A stretch of 64,000 nucleotides of DNA from an uncultured Saprospiraceae bacterium (lineage in GTDB: Bacteria > Bacteroidota > Bacteroidia > Chitinophagales > Saprospiraceae). A program made the position numbers and the translations under genes. The DNA is taken from NCBI GenBank assembly GCA_937981555.1, contig CALJOK010000029.1, positions 1 to 64,000 on the forward strand, in the 5' to 3' direction. Under the pieces are notes generated by a model. The model worked only from the letters and a program-made list of their open reading frames with translations, did not search any database and was not told where the DNA came from. Shown piece after piece: positions 51,647 through 59,706 of the stretch. Position 1 is the stretch's first letter. Each line of letters opens with the position of its first letter.

Positions 51647-52915
51647 ATGAATCCAACCATCACGCCAACTCACCTCCTTCAAGTCTTCGAATATCAAACG
51701 CTTCGCGTAGGTGACGAACTCAATGGTTGTGTTTTTTCCAAAAAACATTTCCACGCACTTGCTCGCTATTCCGAAAAAAATGGTGGTAAATATTACAGCT
51801 TACTTTTCAATGGAGTGAAATTTTCGCACTATGTTGGAGCGATTCAAATTGGTCATTTGACGATTGAAATTTTGCCGAAGGCGGACAAAAAAGAAAATGC
51901 AGTTGTCAATCAATGGCACGATGTATTGATGGATATGCTCAAGGAATGTCGATTGATAAAAGTGGAGACGTTAGCATCCGCCCGATTGCAATTGAGAACG
52001 AATTCTATTTTAGAATTATACTTTGAAATATTTTTAAAGGAAATAGAAAAATTACTACGCAAGGGACTTTTTCGAAGTTATCGAAAAGTAGAAGGCAATG
52101 TGAAATTTTTAAAAGGCAAATTAATTTTCCATAAAAATATCCAAAAGAATTCTGTGCACCAAGAACGATTTTATACTGAATATCAGCAGTATGATTATGA
52201 TCATTTGTTGAATCGAATTTTACGAAGGGCATTAGATGTTTTAGAAAAACTAGTACTTTCTCCTTCGGTACTTTCGCGAGTGAAAGAGATGAAAATGTAT
52301 TTTCCTAAATCTGGGAAACAGAACTTCACCGAACGAGATTTTCTACAATTTGCACATGATCGAAAAACGGAATCTTATCAAACTGCTTTAGAAATTGCAA
52401 GATTGTTAGTCTTGAATTTTAGTCCAGATTTGAGAGGAGGAAAACATCATTTGTTGGCAATCATGTTTGATATGAATGTGTTGTTTGAAGAATATGTTTT
52501 TAGACAATTGAAACGATTAGAAAATGCAAATTTAGAAGTAAAGCGGCAGCAGCGAAAACCATTTTTCCAAAGGAGAAAAATTCAACCAGATATTGTTTTG
52601 ACTTATTTTGGAAAACGATATGTGTTAGATACGAAATGGAAAGTTATGCGTGAAGCAAAGCCTTCGATGATCGATTTGAAGCAAATCTATGTTTATAATA
52701 AATACTTTAAAGCGGAGAGAAGTTTGTTATTGTATCCTAATGTTTATGGACTAAAAAATCTCCCACCTCAACCTTATCATCCCTCCGAAAAATTCCCATC
52801 AAAGTCAGCCTTGAAAGAGAAAATAATGTTTTGCCAAATATGTTTTTTAGATATAAAATCAGGAAATAAACTAAATCGAAATTTAGGAAAAGATATCTTA
52901 CTGACACTCCAATAG
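51647..52915 (+). CDS. mcrC: McrC-type 5-methylcytosine restriction nuclease, without McrB
   Basis: 422 residues. The N-terminal ~115 residues are the McrC DNA-cleavage-regulating domain type (HYVGAIQIGHLTIEILPKAD). The C-terminal nuclease has a PD-(D/E)xK core: QPDIVLTY near residue 314 and VLDTKWK near 326-332. McrC normally works with the GTPase McrB, which recognises modified DNA, and McrC alone does not cut in the known systems. No McrB or other AAA+ gene is adjacent: upstream is a small membrane protein and downstream a cysteine peptidase. McrB may lie elsewhere, may be lost, or a different partner may be used. Start ATG at 51647 fits the family. Confidence 0.85.
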   Translation: MNPTITPTHLLQVFEYQTLRVGDELNGCVFSKKHFHALARYSEKNGGKYYSLLFNGVKFSHYVGAIQIGHLTIEILPKADKKENAVVNQWHDVLMDMLKECRLIKVETLASARLQLRTNSILELYFEIFLKEIEKLLRKGLFRSYRKVEGNVKFLKGKLIFHKNIQKNSVHQERFYTEYQQYDYDHLLNRILRRALDVLEKLVLSPSVLSRVKEMKMYFPKSGKQNFTERDFLQFAHDRKTESYQTALEIARLLVLNFSPDLRGGKHHLLAIMFDMNVLFEEYVFRQLKRLENANLEVKRQQRKPFFQRRKIQPDIVLTYFGKRYVLDTKWKVMREAKPSMIDLKQIYVYNKYFKAERSLLLYPNVYGLKNLPPQPYHPSEKFPSKSALKEKIMFCQICFLDIKSGNKLNRNLGKDILLTLQ

Positions 52916-52995
52916 TTTTGATGTAATATTTCCATTTTTTTTTTGATATATTTGAAGTAGGCATCATTTACAAACACTAATAAAAATCAAAATTT

Positions 52996-54120
52996 ATGCG
53001 ATTTAAATTTATTAAAATAATTGCACTTGTAGTTTTTTCTGGTTCGGTCAGTCAAGCTCAAGTGGAGATGAAAAGTCCAAATTCCTATGGCTTTAAATCT
53101 GTCAAAACGATTAGTTGTACTCCAGTCAAAAGTCAAGATCGAACTGGAACCTGTTGGAGTTTTGCGACATCTTCATTTTTGGAGAGTGAAGCAATTCGAA
53201 TGGGGCATGGACCACAAGATTTTTCAGAAATGTATGTGGTCAGAAATGTTTACAAAGACAAAGCACGTAACTATGTTATGCGTCAAGGGAAAGCAAATTT
53301 CAGTCAAGGAAGTTTGTCACACGATTTGATTCGAGTGATTGGTGATCATGGAATGGTTCCTGAATCAATTTATTCAGGAAAACTAGAAGGCGATCAAAAA
53401 CATGATCATAGTGAAATGGCAGCAGTACTCAAAGGGATGTTGGACGGAGTATTAAAACAAAAAAGATTAAGCAAAAAATGGATGAAAGCATTTGATGCTG
53501 TTGTCGATACTTATCTGGGAGAATCTCCTCAAGAATTTACTTACGAAGGAAAAAAATATTCAGCAAACTCTTATGCGAAGAAAATGGGATTGGATGCAGA
53601 TAATTATGTGAATATCACTTCTTTTACTCACCATCCATTTTATAAAAATTTTGTTTTAGAAATCCCAGATAATTATTCGAATGGTTCATTTTATAATTTG
53701 CCAATAGAAGATGTTCAAGCGATTGTAGAAAATGCAATCAACCAAGGTTACTCTGTAGCTTGGGATGGAGATGTAAGCGAAAAAGGATTTTCGTCTAAAG
53801 AGGGAATGGCAATTGTCCCAGAGGATGTAGAACGAGAAGATTTATTTATCAATCCTGGAAAAGAAAAAATGATTACTCAAGAGTTACGTCAAGAACAATT
53901 TGAGAGTTATTCAACGACTGACGATCACTTGATGCACTTGACTGGAATTTCGAAAGATAAAAAAGGAACGAAGTATTTTTTGATAAAAAATTCTTGGGGA
54001 GAGGTGAGTGAATACAAAGGATATTTGTACATGTCAGAATCTTATCTTCAGTTAAAAACGGTTGCAATTTTAGTTCATAAAGATGCTATACCTGCAAGGA
54101 TTAAAAATAAAATGAAGTAA
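52996..54120 (+). CDS. Exported papain-like (C1/bleomycin-hydrolase-type) cysteine peptidase
   Basis: 374 residues with a signal peptide (IALVVFSGSVSQAQ). The catalytic Cys is in TGTCWSFATSSFLESE (Cys53), the His in HLMHLTGIS near residue 315, and the Asn in KNSWG near 331. The long gap between Cys and His and the sequence around them fit the aminopeptidase C / bleomycin hydrolase subgroup. That subgroup is usually cytosolic, so an exported form is notable. It probably trims peptides in the periplasm or outside the cell. Strong terminator follows. Confidence 0.88.
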   Translation: MRFKFIKIIALVVFSGSVSQAQVEMKSPNSYGFKSVKTISCTPVKSQDRTGTCWSFATSSFLESEAIRMGHGPQDFSEMYVVRNVYKDKARNYVMRQGKANFSQGSLSHDLIRVIGDHGMVPESIYSGKLEGDQKHDHSEMAAVLKGMLDGVLKQKRLSKKWMKAFDAVVDTYLGESPQEFTYEGKKYSANSYAKKMGLDADNYVNITSFTHHPFYKNFVLEIPDNYSNGSFYNLPIEDVQAIVENAINQGYSVAWDGDVSEKGFSSKEGMAIVPEDVEREDLFINPGKEKMITQELRQEQFESYSTTDDHLMHLTGISKDKKGTKYFLIKNSWGEVSEYKGYLYMSESYLQLKTVAILVHKDAIPARIKNKMK

Positions 54121-54143
54121 ATCTTACTTCTAATAAGAAATGT

Positions 54144-54186
54144 AAAAGCGTTGTTATAATTTAATTTGTAACAACGCTTTTTTTAT
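54144..54186 (+). terminator. Intrinsic terminator
   Basis: aaaagcgttgtta pairs perfectly with taacaacgctttt around a 12-base loop and is followed by T. Confidence 0.85.
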
Positions 54187-54198
54187 AAAAAAAAACTA

Positions 54199-54363
54199 CC
54201 GTCTAATCACGAGTGATTAAACGGCATTCTTAAACCCTAATTGATTAAGAGTTTAGTATAACAAAACCGAACAAAACCTTTTTTATCTAGTGATGAGCTA
54301 GAAGTGATAAGTAATGGTTTTTTTGGTACTCATTACTTATCACCTATAGTTCACCTCATCACT
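54199..54363. repeat. Two hairpins, one bipartite, between convergent genes
   Basis: 54199-54224: ccgtctaatcac/gtgattaaacgg with one wobble. 54289-54363: agtgatgag plus gtgataagtaatg pair with cattacttatcac plus ctcatcact, two separate stems in one long hairpin. They are stronger than needed for termination alone. Confidence 0.6.
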
Positions 54364-54366
54364 CAT

Positions 54367-55614
54367 TTAATTAAACACTACTTCTTCCACTTCTCGCCAA
54401 CTAACATAAATCGGATTAGTACTATCTTGATGAAAAACCAAGAGTCCTTCATTTTTAAAGGAAACATCTTGAGAATCTCTTAATTGAATTTGTTTTTTAC
54501 TTCTAAGTTCTACGGTACAATTACTTTCACTTTGAGGAGAAATTCTTTTGATATTGCGGAAAGGAATTTCGAAAAACATTTTGCCAGAACCACCATTCAG
54601 TACTTCAAAATCATATTGTTCATCAAGGTCGAAAACGATTTTACCTTTCAATGATTTTCCTTCTTTAGTGGTAACAGTTCCAGTAATTTCTCGAGGTTTT
54701 TGAAATTGACTATAACCTTTTCCTGCTTTCTTATTTGGAATAAATTCTACTCTTTGCAAAGTAGACCAATCAACATTGATGTGGCCAATCTCATCATTGG
54801 TAACGGTGATGCCACGGTTTTTAAAGTTGACATCATTGGTTCCAAAAACGTAAACTTCTTTTCCATCGTTCATGGTCACCATACTTCCTGCTTGATGAGG
54901 TTTGATGATTTTAATTTTGGCAAAAGTAGATTTGAATCTTCCAGTCTTAACTTCACCATCCAATTCATCAGAAGTAACTCTTTCATCTTTGTCCCATTCA
55001 ATCACGCCGCTGTAATTTCCTTCAGAGGTGAAAACAGTTCCGTACAATGGTTCGCCGATTGCTGATTTGAATTTTCTAGGTTCTTTTAGAAATTCCACTT
55101 TTGAAATTTCCATCCAATCAATTTCAATTTTTCCTTTTTTCTGATCATAGATCACAATAGGTGTATCCATGTCATTTGTTCCTTTTCCTGAGACAGTCAC
55201 TTTTGATCCATCTCGTAATTGTAAATCTGCCTTTTGCCAACGACTCATTTTGATGCTTTTAATTTCACCAAATTGGCAAGAGAACTGGTGTAAAAAAGTG
55301 TATTCACTTTTATCGTTTTGCATTTGGGAATCATCTAGGGAGCTATGAGTTTTGTTTTTATAATATTTTTTTTCTTTTTTCAATTGAAGAATTTCTCCAT
55401 CCGTCAAAAAATCAATATTGTTATTATAGACTTTATTAGCATTAAATCGATCAGTCCAAAAGGCTTCCTCATTGCCCCATCGAATCTGTCCGACATAAGT
55501 TTCTCCTAAAAAAGTGGACACCTTTCCATAAATAAATTCTGTTTCTGCTTGGGCCGTAAAAATAAATCCGAATGTAAAAGAGACGAGAAGATGGAAGAAT
55601 AGTGGTTTTTTCAT
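54367..55614 (-). CDS. Exported protein with three tandem beta-domains of unknown function
   Basis: 415 residues with a signal peptide (FHLLVSFTFGFIFTAQA). Three tandem copies of a ~100-residue unit follow, each opening with a G-x-V-T/S-x-x-x-G-x-x-Y/L-x-G-x-I pattern: YGKVSTFLGETYVGQIRW, YGTVFTSEGNYSGVIEWD and TGTVTTKEGKSLKGKIVFD. Each is followed by conserved D/N-rich, I-K-I and ends with an acidic W-x-x-[VI]-x-x-V-E-F-like phrase (DWSTLQRVEFI, SWREVEEVVF). It is probably an all-beta, SH3/Sm-like repeat protein. No named family is recognised. The first copy has an extra insert. A motif tataacaaaacagttac lies about 110 bases upstream on its strand. Confidence 0.72.
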   Translation of the reverse strand: MKKPLFFHLLVSFTFGFIFTAQAETEFIYGKVSTFLGETYVGQIRWGNEEAFWTDRFNANKVYNNNIDFLTDGEILQLKKEKKYYKNKTHSSLDDSQMQNDKSEYTFLHQFSCQFGEIKSIKMSRWQKADLQLRDGSKVTVSGKGTNDMDTPIVIYDQKKGKIEIDWMEISKVEFLKEPRKFKSAIGEPLYGTVFTSEGNYSGVIEWDKDERVTSDELDGEVKTGRFKSTFAKIKIIKPHQAGSMVTMNDGKEVYVFGTNDVNFKNRGITVTNDEIGHINVDWSTLQRVEFIPNKKAGKGYSQFQKPREITGTVTTKEGKSLKGKIVFDLDEQYDFEVLNGGSGKMFFEIPFRNIKRISPQSESNCTVELRSKKQIQLRDSQDVSFKNEGLLVFHQDSTNPIYVSWREVEEVVFN

Positions 55615-55931
55615 ATTTCGATTTTTTTGTTTTTGATTGGTCTAGCTTTGACCTTTCAAAAGAGTATTTTTTATCATCAATTATATATCAGAGATGATTA
55701 TTTTGTTCTGTTGGAAAAAATGTAACTGTTTTGTTATGTCATACTAAAATTACAATTTGCTATTAGAGTTTGACAAATAATAATCTTCACTTTCTTTTCT
55801 TCTGTACTAATGACAAACTCCGATTTTCGAAGTTGCAACATATTTTAAAATTTAACACTTTTAAGATGTTAAAGAGGTGTTAACGTTTTTTCAAGTAGAT
55901 GACGAATCTTGGAAATGTTTTGTTACAAAAA
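55615..55931. other. Intergenic stretch
   Basis: Contains the ACATAACAAAACAGTTACAT copy of the recurring motif (minus strand, 55720-55739) and an imperfect inverted repeat (aacacttttaa..ttaaagaggtgtt, about 55854-55882). No coding frame is supported. Confidence 0.4.
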
Positions 55932-56557
55932 TTATTCGCACAAAACTTTTTCTATTTGTAAATTGGTGAAATTATTTATTTGCTGAATGATTGTTGTATC
56001 ATCTTCTCCTTTTATATGGTATCTCCTTTTATAATTCTCCAATGTTTTAAATAATAATTCACAAGAAGAATTATGACCGCTTCTGCAACGCTCATAATAA
56101 ATTGAAATTAGTCCGGTCCAACCAAAAGTTGTTTCTGTACTTCTATATGTCAAATCATTAAAATGGATAATAGCTCTTTCATAATCCTTATTTGCTAATG
56201 CTGTGTAGCCTTGTTTCCAATACCAATTCAATTCTTTAGATTGTGGTGGAGGTATTGGTTGATAATGATGAGGCGCTAATCTCATATGAGCAGTTTCCAC
56301 TTTTGTAAAAAAGAAATTAACCGCAACAAAGGTTAAAGGAATAAGTATCAAAGTGAAAACCAATAGTTGAAAAATACCAACCGTTGTCTTTTTTTCTTAA
56401 TCCTCAATTTTGCTTGATCTCCTAATTCAATCAACGGCTTCATTTCAATCTCCTCTTTTGGAGAATTTAATTCATCCCAATGTTGCTGTTTGATTTTTTC
56501 AAACCCAACTCTAGGTTTTCTAAGTTTATGTTCTTTTGGTGAATTGTATAAACTCAT
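55932..56557 (-). pseudogene. Frameshifted gene: cytosolic arm, membrane helix and TPR-like domain
   Basis: Two overlapping frames belong to one protein. Part 1 (56557 to 56348) encodes MSLYNSPKEHKLRKPRVGFE to KIKKKRQ. Part 2 (56363 leftwards, no ATG of its own) encodes a membrane helix, LLVFTLILIPLTFVAVNFFF, then a TPR-like domain (YWKQGYTALANKDYERAIIH). The join is at a run of seven A on the minus strand (T7 at 56389-56395): with one extra A the frames fuse into KIKKKKTTVGIFQLLVFTL, a natural entry into the helix. Part 2 by itself would start inside the helix at a TTG. This is either a real frameshift mutation, a read error in a homopolymer, or slippage-dependent expression. Confidence 0.7.
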
Positions 56558-56743
56558 CCGCTTTATATTTTGATAGTTGAAAAGAATACTTTAAAATTCA
56601 GCAATAGTTACTTCGTAATTTATTTTTTTCGATAAAAACATTTTTAAATAAGATTAAAAATCTTCCAACCTTCGTTATATAGTTGTTGTCTTTACATCAT
56701 TACACTTCTAAGCAACTATTATCAAAAAATAAAACCTTTCAAA

Positions 56744-57478
56744 ATGAAAAAGATTTTCACGCCATACACTATGGCATTATTAGGAGTATTGATTCTATTT
56801 AATCAAATTCAAGTTTCGGCTCAAAACAAAAGAGTTCGTGGCAATGGAGACGTCACTACGGAAGTTCATGATGTCAAAGCATTTTCAACATTAGAATTAG
56901 CTGGGGTCTTAAATGTGTACATCGAGCAAGGCGAAAAGGAAAGTGTAACGGTTGAAACTGATGAAAATTTACATGAATTTGTGATTATCGAAAATCGAGG
57001 AAATTCCTTAATTGTAGATACTCAAAAGAGAATTTCGATAAAGAAAAAAAATAAGATGAACGTTTATGTTACCGTTCGAGATATTGATCGATTGAAAATT
57101 TCTGGTGTCGGACATGTAGAAACATCTGGAACCCTTCGTTTAAAGGGGCTTGATTTGAGAATTAAAAGTGTTGGGAATGTCACACTTGATTTGGAGGCAG
57201 ATTATTTAGATGCTCGTTTGAGTTCTGTAGGAAATGTTTCGCTTTCTGGAAAGATTGGTAAGGCTGATATTGACAACACAGGTGTTGGAAGATTAGCTGC
57301 TTATGACTTGCACAATGAAGTATTGAAATTAAAAGCTGCCGGTGTTGGGAAAACGGAAGTCTACGCTTCAAAGGAATTAGCTATCAAATCGACTGGAGTT
57401 GGAAATGTATATTATAAAGGTGATGCAGTCATTACCGACTTGAATGTGCGTGGAGTAGGGAAGGTGAAGAAAAGATAA
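56744..57478 (+). CDS. Exported head-GIN (DUF2807) protein
   Basis: 244 residues: signal peptide (MALLGVLILFNQIQVSAQ) and then a putative auto-transporter adhesin head GIN domain (DUF2807). Diagnostic features are the opening VRGNGDVTTEVHDVKAFSTL, ELAGVLNVYIEQGEKESVTV, and a right-handed beta-helix of repeated (I/L)xxxGVGxV phrases (KISGVGHVETSG, RIKSVGNVTLD, RLSSVGNVSLSG, KAAGVGKTEVYA, KSTGVGNVYYKG, NVRGVGKVKKR). The family is common in Bacteroidota; the function is unproven. Transcribed alone. Confidence 0.9.
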   Translation: MKKIFTPYTMALLGVLILFNQIQVSAQNKRVRGNGDVTTEVHDVKAFSTLELAGVLNVYIEQGEKESVTVETDENLHEFVIIENRGNSLIVDTQKRISIKKKNKMNVYVTVRDIDRLKISGVGHVETSGTLRLKGLDLRIKSVGNVTLDLEADYLDARLSSVGNVSLSGKIGKADIDNTGVGRLAAYDLHNEVLKLKAAGVGKTEVYASKELAIKSTGVGNVYYKGDAVITDLNVRGVGKVKKR

Positions 57479-57484
57479 CTCTTC

Positions 57485-57547
57485 AATGGTTAATGGTTAA
57501 TCCTAGAATTATTATTTTGGGAAATTAACCATTAACCATTAACCATT
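57485..57547. repeat. Inverted repeat of ggttaat units
   Basis: Left arm aatggttaatggttaat, right arm of three attaacc units (57524-57547), between convergent genes. It serves as a bidirectional terminator or stabiliser and has expanded by one unit on the right. Confidence 0.55.
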
Positions 57548-57552
57548 AAAAT

Positions 57553-58326
57553 TTACTGCATTCTAATTTGAGCTAAAAGAATTCTGGCTCTTTTCATTTT
57601 ACTAGGATCTCCCTGTGCCTCTTTCATCATCTCTCTTACACTATCCTCATTGTAAACGGCAATCGTTTCCATATTTATGTCAAATTCCTTATCGTCTAAT
57701 TTTTGTTTTTGAACAGTTACTGTTCTGGTATTCACTTCTTTAGTCTTCACATTTTTGATTGACATTTCCATTACAAAACCTTCCATGCTATTTTGAAGTG
57801 CTTTAGCTACTCTTGGTAATGCTCGCTGTTGAGATTTTAAAGTTGGAAAAAGATCATTTGGTTCGATTTCAAACTTTTTAGTAATCCAAGCTACTCCTTC
57901 ATATTTATCATCATTTGCTACTACCTTATAACATTTGTAACCATTGATTTTTTTGGTTTCTCGAGTAATCTTGACCACTACATTATTAAATCGTTGTCTT
58001 TTTTTATTATATTTTTTATTGAGGTTACGATATTGCATGTCGTTGGAATTCTTGACAATAGCAACTGAGTCACCAGTTTCGTTATCAACGGTCATGGTAA
58101 TTTTATCCCCTGAAGAAGTATTATTGATCATTTTTACATAGCCTCTGGAAGTCTCTGTTTCCAGCATAGCCATCTCATTTTTAATCGTAAAATGAGTATT
58201 ATAAGTATGTGGGAAATTATTGATAATGGAAATTTTTCCTTCAAATTTTTGAGCTAGAATAAAGGATAATCCAAATAGGAAAAAGAAAGAAAAGGAAAAA
58301 GATTTGTAGAAGATGGAATGTCGCAT
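57553..58326 (-). CDS. Exported DUF4412-like protein
   Basis: 257 residues with a signal peptide (FFFLFGLSFILAQ). The mature part shows the DUF4412/LolA-like layout: an opening FEGKISI, a strand-rich middle (HFTIKNEMAMLETETS, MQYRNLNKK), ITRETKKINGYKCYKVVA near residue 120, and WITKKF. Members are thought to have a lipoprotein-carrier-like fold with unknown ligand. The C-terminal ~40 residues are charged and helical. It is followed on the same strand, upstream of its start, by a 54-residue membrane peptide gene. Confidence 0.75.
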   Translation of the reverse strand: MRHSIFYKSFSFSFFFLFGLSFILAQKFEGKISIINNFPHTYNTHFTIKNEMAMLETETSRGYVKMINNTSSGDKITMTVDNETGDSVAIVKNSNDMQYRNLNKKYNKKRQRFNNVVVKITRETKKINGYKCYKVVANDDKYEGVAWITKKFEIEPNDLFPTLKSQQRALPRVAKALQNSMEGFVMEMSIKNVKTKEVNTRTVTVQKQKLDDKEFDINMETIAVYNEDSVREMMKEAQGDPSKMKRARILLAQIRMQ

Positions 58327-58494
58327 GGTGTTTTTTTTTAAATATTGGTTTAAGGAGAAGAAGTATTCATTTATTTTTATCTGTCTAAGATAAGAATATT
58401 CGACTTTTTATTATTAACTAAAAATTATTTTAGCTAATAGACGGCAATGATTTAGGAAAACGGTATGGGACAGACTCTTATAATAGAGTGAATT

Positions 58495-58659
58495 TTAAAA
58501 ACTTGCTCTTACTTCAGTAACTTCAGAGTTTTCGATGTGAAGTTCTTGTGGAGTTTCATCTTGAACTAAACTGCTAACTGCTTGATATGCGCCTACCCAA
58601 AAGAATGCAGAGAAAAGAGTTCCGAATGCTAAGCCTTTAATGAATGATAATTTTTTCAT
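58495..58659 (-). CDS. 54-residue membrane peptide
   Basis: ATG at 58659 gives MKKLSFIKGLAFGTLFSAFF, continuing WVGAYQAVSSLVQDETPQEL and ending HIENSEVTEVRASF. It has one basic start, one hydrophobic helix of about 18 residues and an acidic tail, the layout of a small single-pass membrane protein. A normal, non-repetitive codon pattern and clean start and stop support it as a gene. It lies between the DUF4412-like and DUF2452 genes on the same strand with gaps of 168 and 308 bases. No family is recognised. Confidence 0.6.
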   Translation of the reverse strand: MKKLSFIKGLAFGTLFSAFFWVGAYQAVSSLVQDETPQELHIENSEVTEVRASF

Positions 58660-58967
58660 AGGAAGATAATTTTGGGAATAAAGAATAATCGATAATTGTT
58701 GGTTATTTTCCTAAATACAAAAACCTCTCCTTTTTTTCCGAAAATGATTTTTTAGTATTTCATAAATTATATATATATCTAATCTAGATTTAGGAGAAGG
58801 TGAACCTGTTTTTTATTTGGGAAATATATGGAATATAAACGATTAAACAAGTGAAAGATTGTTTTTTCGAAATTAACTATAGTTTTTGTGGTTGTTTATG
58901 AAAAAAAGAGAGATAGTATAAAATAGATAATTTATATGTAATTGCTTGATAATTAGTTATTTATAGA
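58660..58967. other. Gene-free stretch
   Basis: AT-rich, no coding frame and no strong hairpin. It probably contains the promoter of the 54-residue peptide gene; a tatatata stretch lies near 58770. Confidence 0.4.
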
Positions 58968-59420
58968 TCATAATACATCCCATGTATGATCAGAAAGAAG
59001 TGTAACAGTAGCCACAAAATTTTCAAACGGAATTGATTTACCCCATTCATTAGGTCCAATCATAGAAAGCGTTTCTTTTCCATTTTTTCTTTCATACAAA
59101 TGATAAGTATGACCAATTAATGGTTTGAAATTAATATCAGCCAAATAAATTTTTTCTGAAATTATTACTCTTTGATGGATTTTTTCAGCCTGAGCAGCAA
59201 GCAAAGTCACTTGTTCTCGAATTTGATCTAATTGCATTTCAGTTTGATCGTACATAGCTGAAACCGCCAATCCTTTTACTCGACCTTTATCAATAGGTTT
59301 GATGACTGAGCCACCGACCGTATGTGCGTAGGGGAGCAGGTGTGGATTTTCTGCTATTTTATCCTTATCAATTGGATTGAATTTCAATTCAGTTGCTTCT
59401 TTTTTCTTCGAATCAGACAT
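58968..59420 (-). CDS. DUF2452 protein
   Basis: 150 residues, full length. Family signatures are strong: NPHLLPYAHTVGGSVIKPID, KGRVKGLAVSAMYDQTEMQL, then QIREQVTLLAAQAEKIHQRV, YHLYERKNGKETLSMIGPNE and the C-terminal LLSDHTWDVL. DUF2452 is almost confined to Bacteroidota and its function is unknown. There is no signal peptide, so it is cytosolic. Transcribed alone. Confidence 0.92.
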   Translation of the reverse strand: MSDSKKKEATELKFNPIDKDKIAENPHLLPYAHTVGGSVIKPIDKGRVKGLAVSAMYDQTEMQLDQIREQVTLLAAQAEKIHQRVIISEKIYLADINFKPLIGHTYHLYERKNGKETLSMIGPNEWGKSIPFENFVATVTLLSDHTWDVL

Positions 59421-59501
59421 TATCTTTTATTTTGATTTTGTTCAAAAATGTAAACGTTGGAGATGAGATTATGTTTATTTTTTTTGGAAAAAGGAGTCAA
59501 G

Positions 59502-59640
59502 TGTGAGGTTGATCGCTGCGTTTTCGGTCAGGAATCAGGGACTTTTATGATTCCCAGAGTTTAGAATCTTGTTTTACAAAAAGTGGGGATAACAAAAATG
59601 CATCTGACACCTGACCGAGAGCGCAGTGATCAACCTCACA
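59502..59640. repeat. Long inverted repeat with 31-base arms
   Basis: tgtgaggttgatcgctgcg.. (59502-59532) pairs with 59610-59640 with three differences, around a 77-base loop. No coding frame. Confidence 0.7.
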
Positions 59641-59649
59641 ATAAAAAGA

Positions 59650-59677
59650 GCCACGCCCCAATTTAATGGAACGTGGC
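59650..59677 (-). terminator. Intrinsic terminator
   Basis: gccacg..cgtggc with a T run on the minus strand side (ctctttttatt), placed 30 bases past the stop codon of the 59707 gene. Confidence 0.7.
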
Positions 59678-59706
59678 ATTTATTTCTGAAAAAGTATTTC
59701 TAAAGC

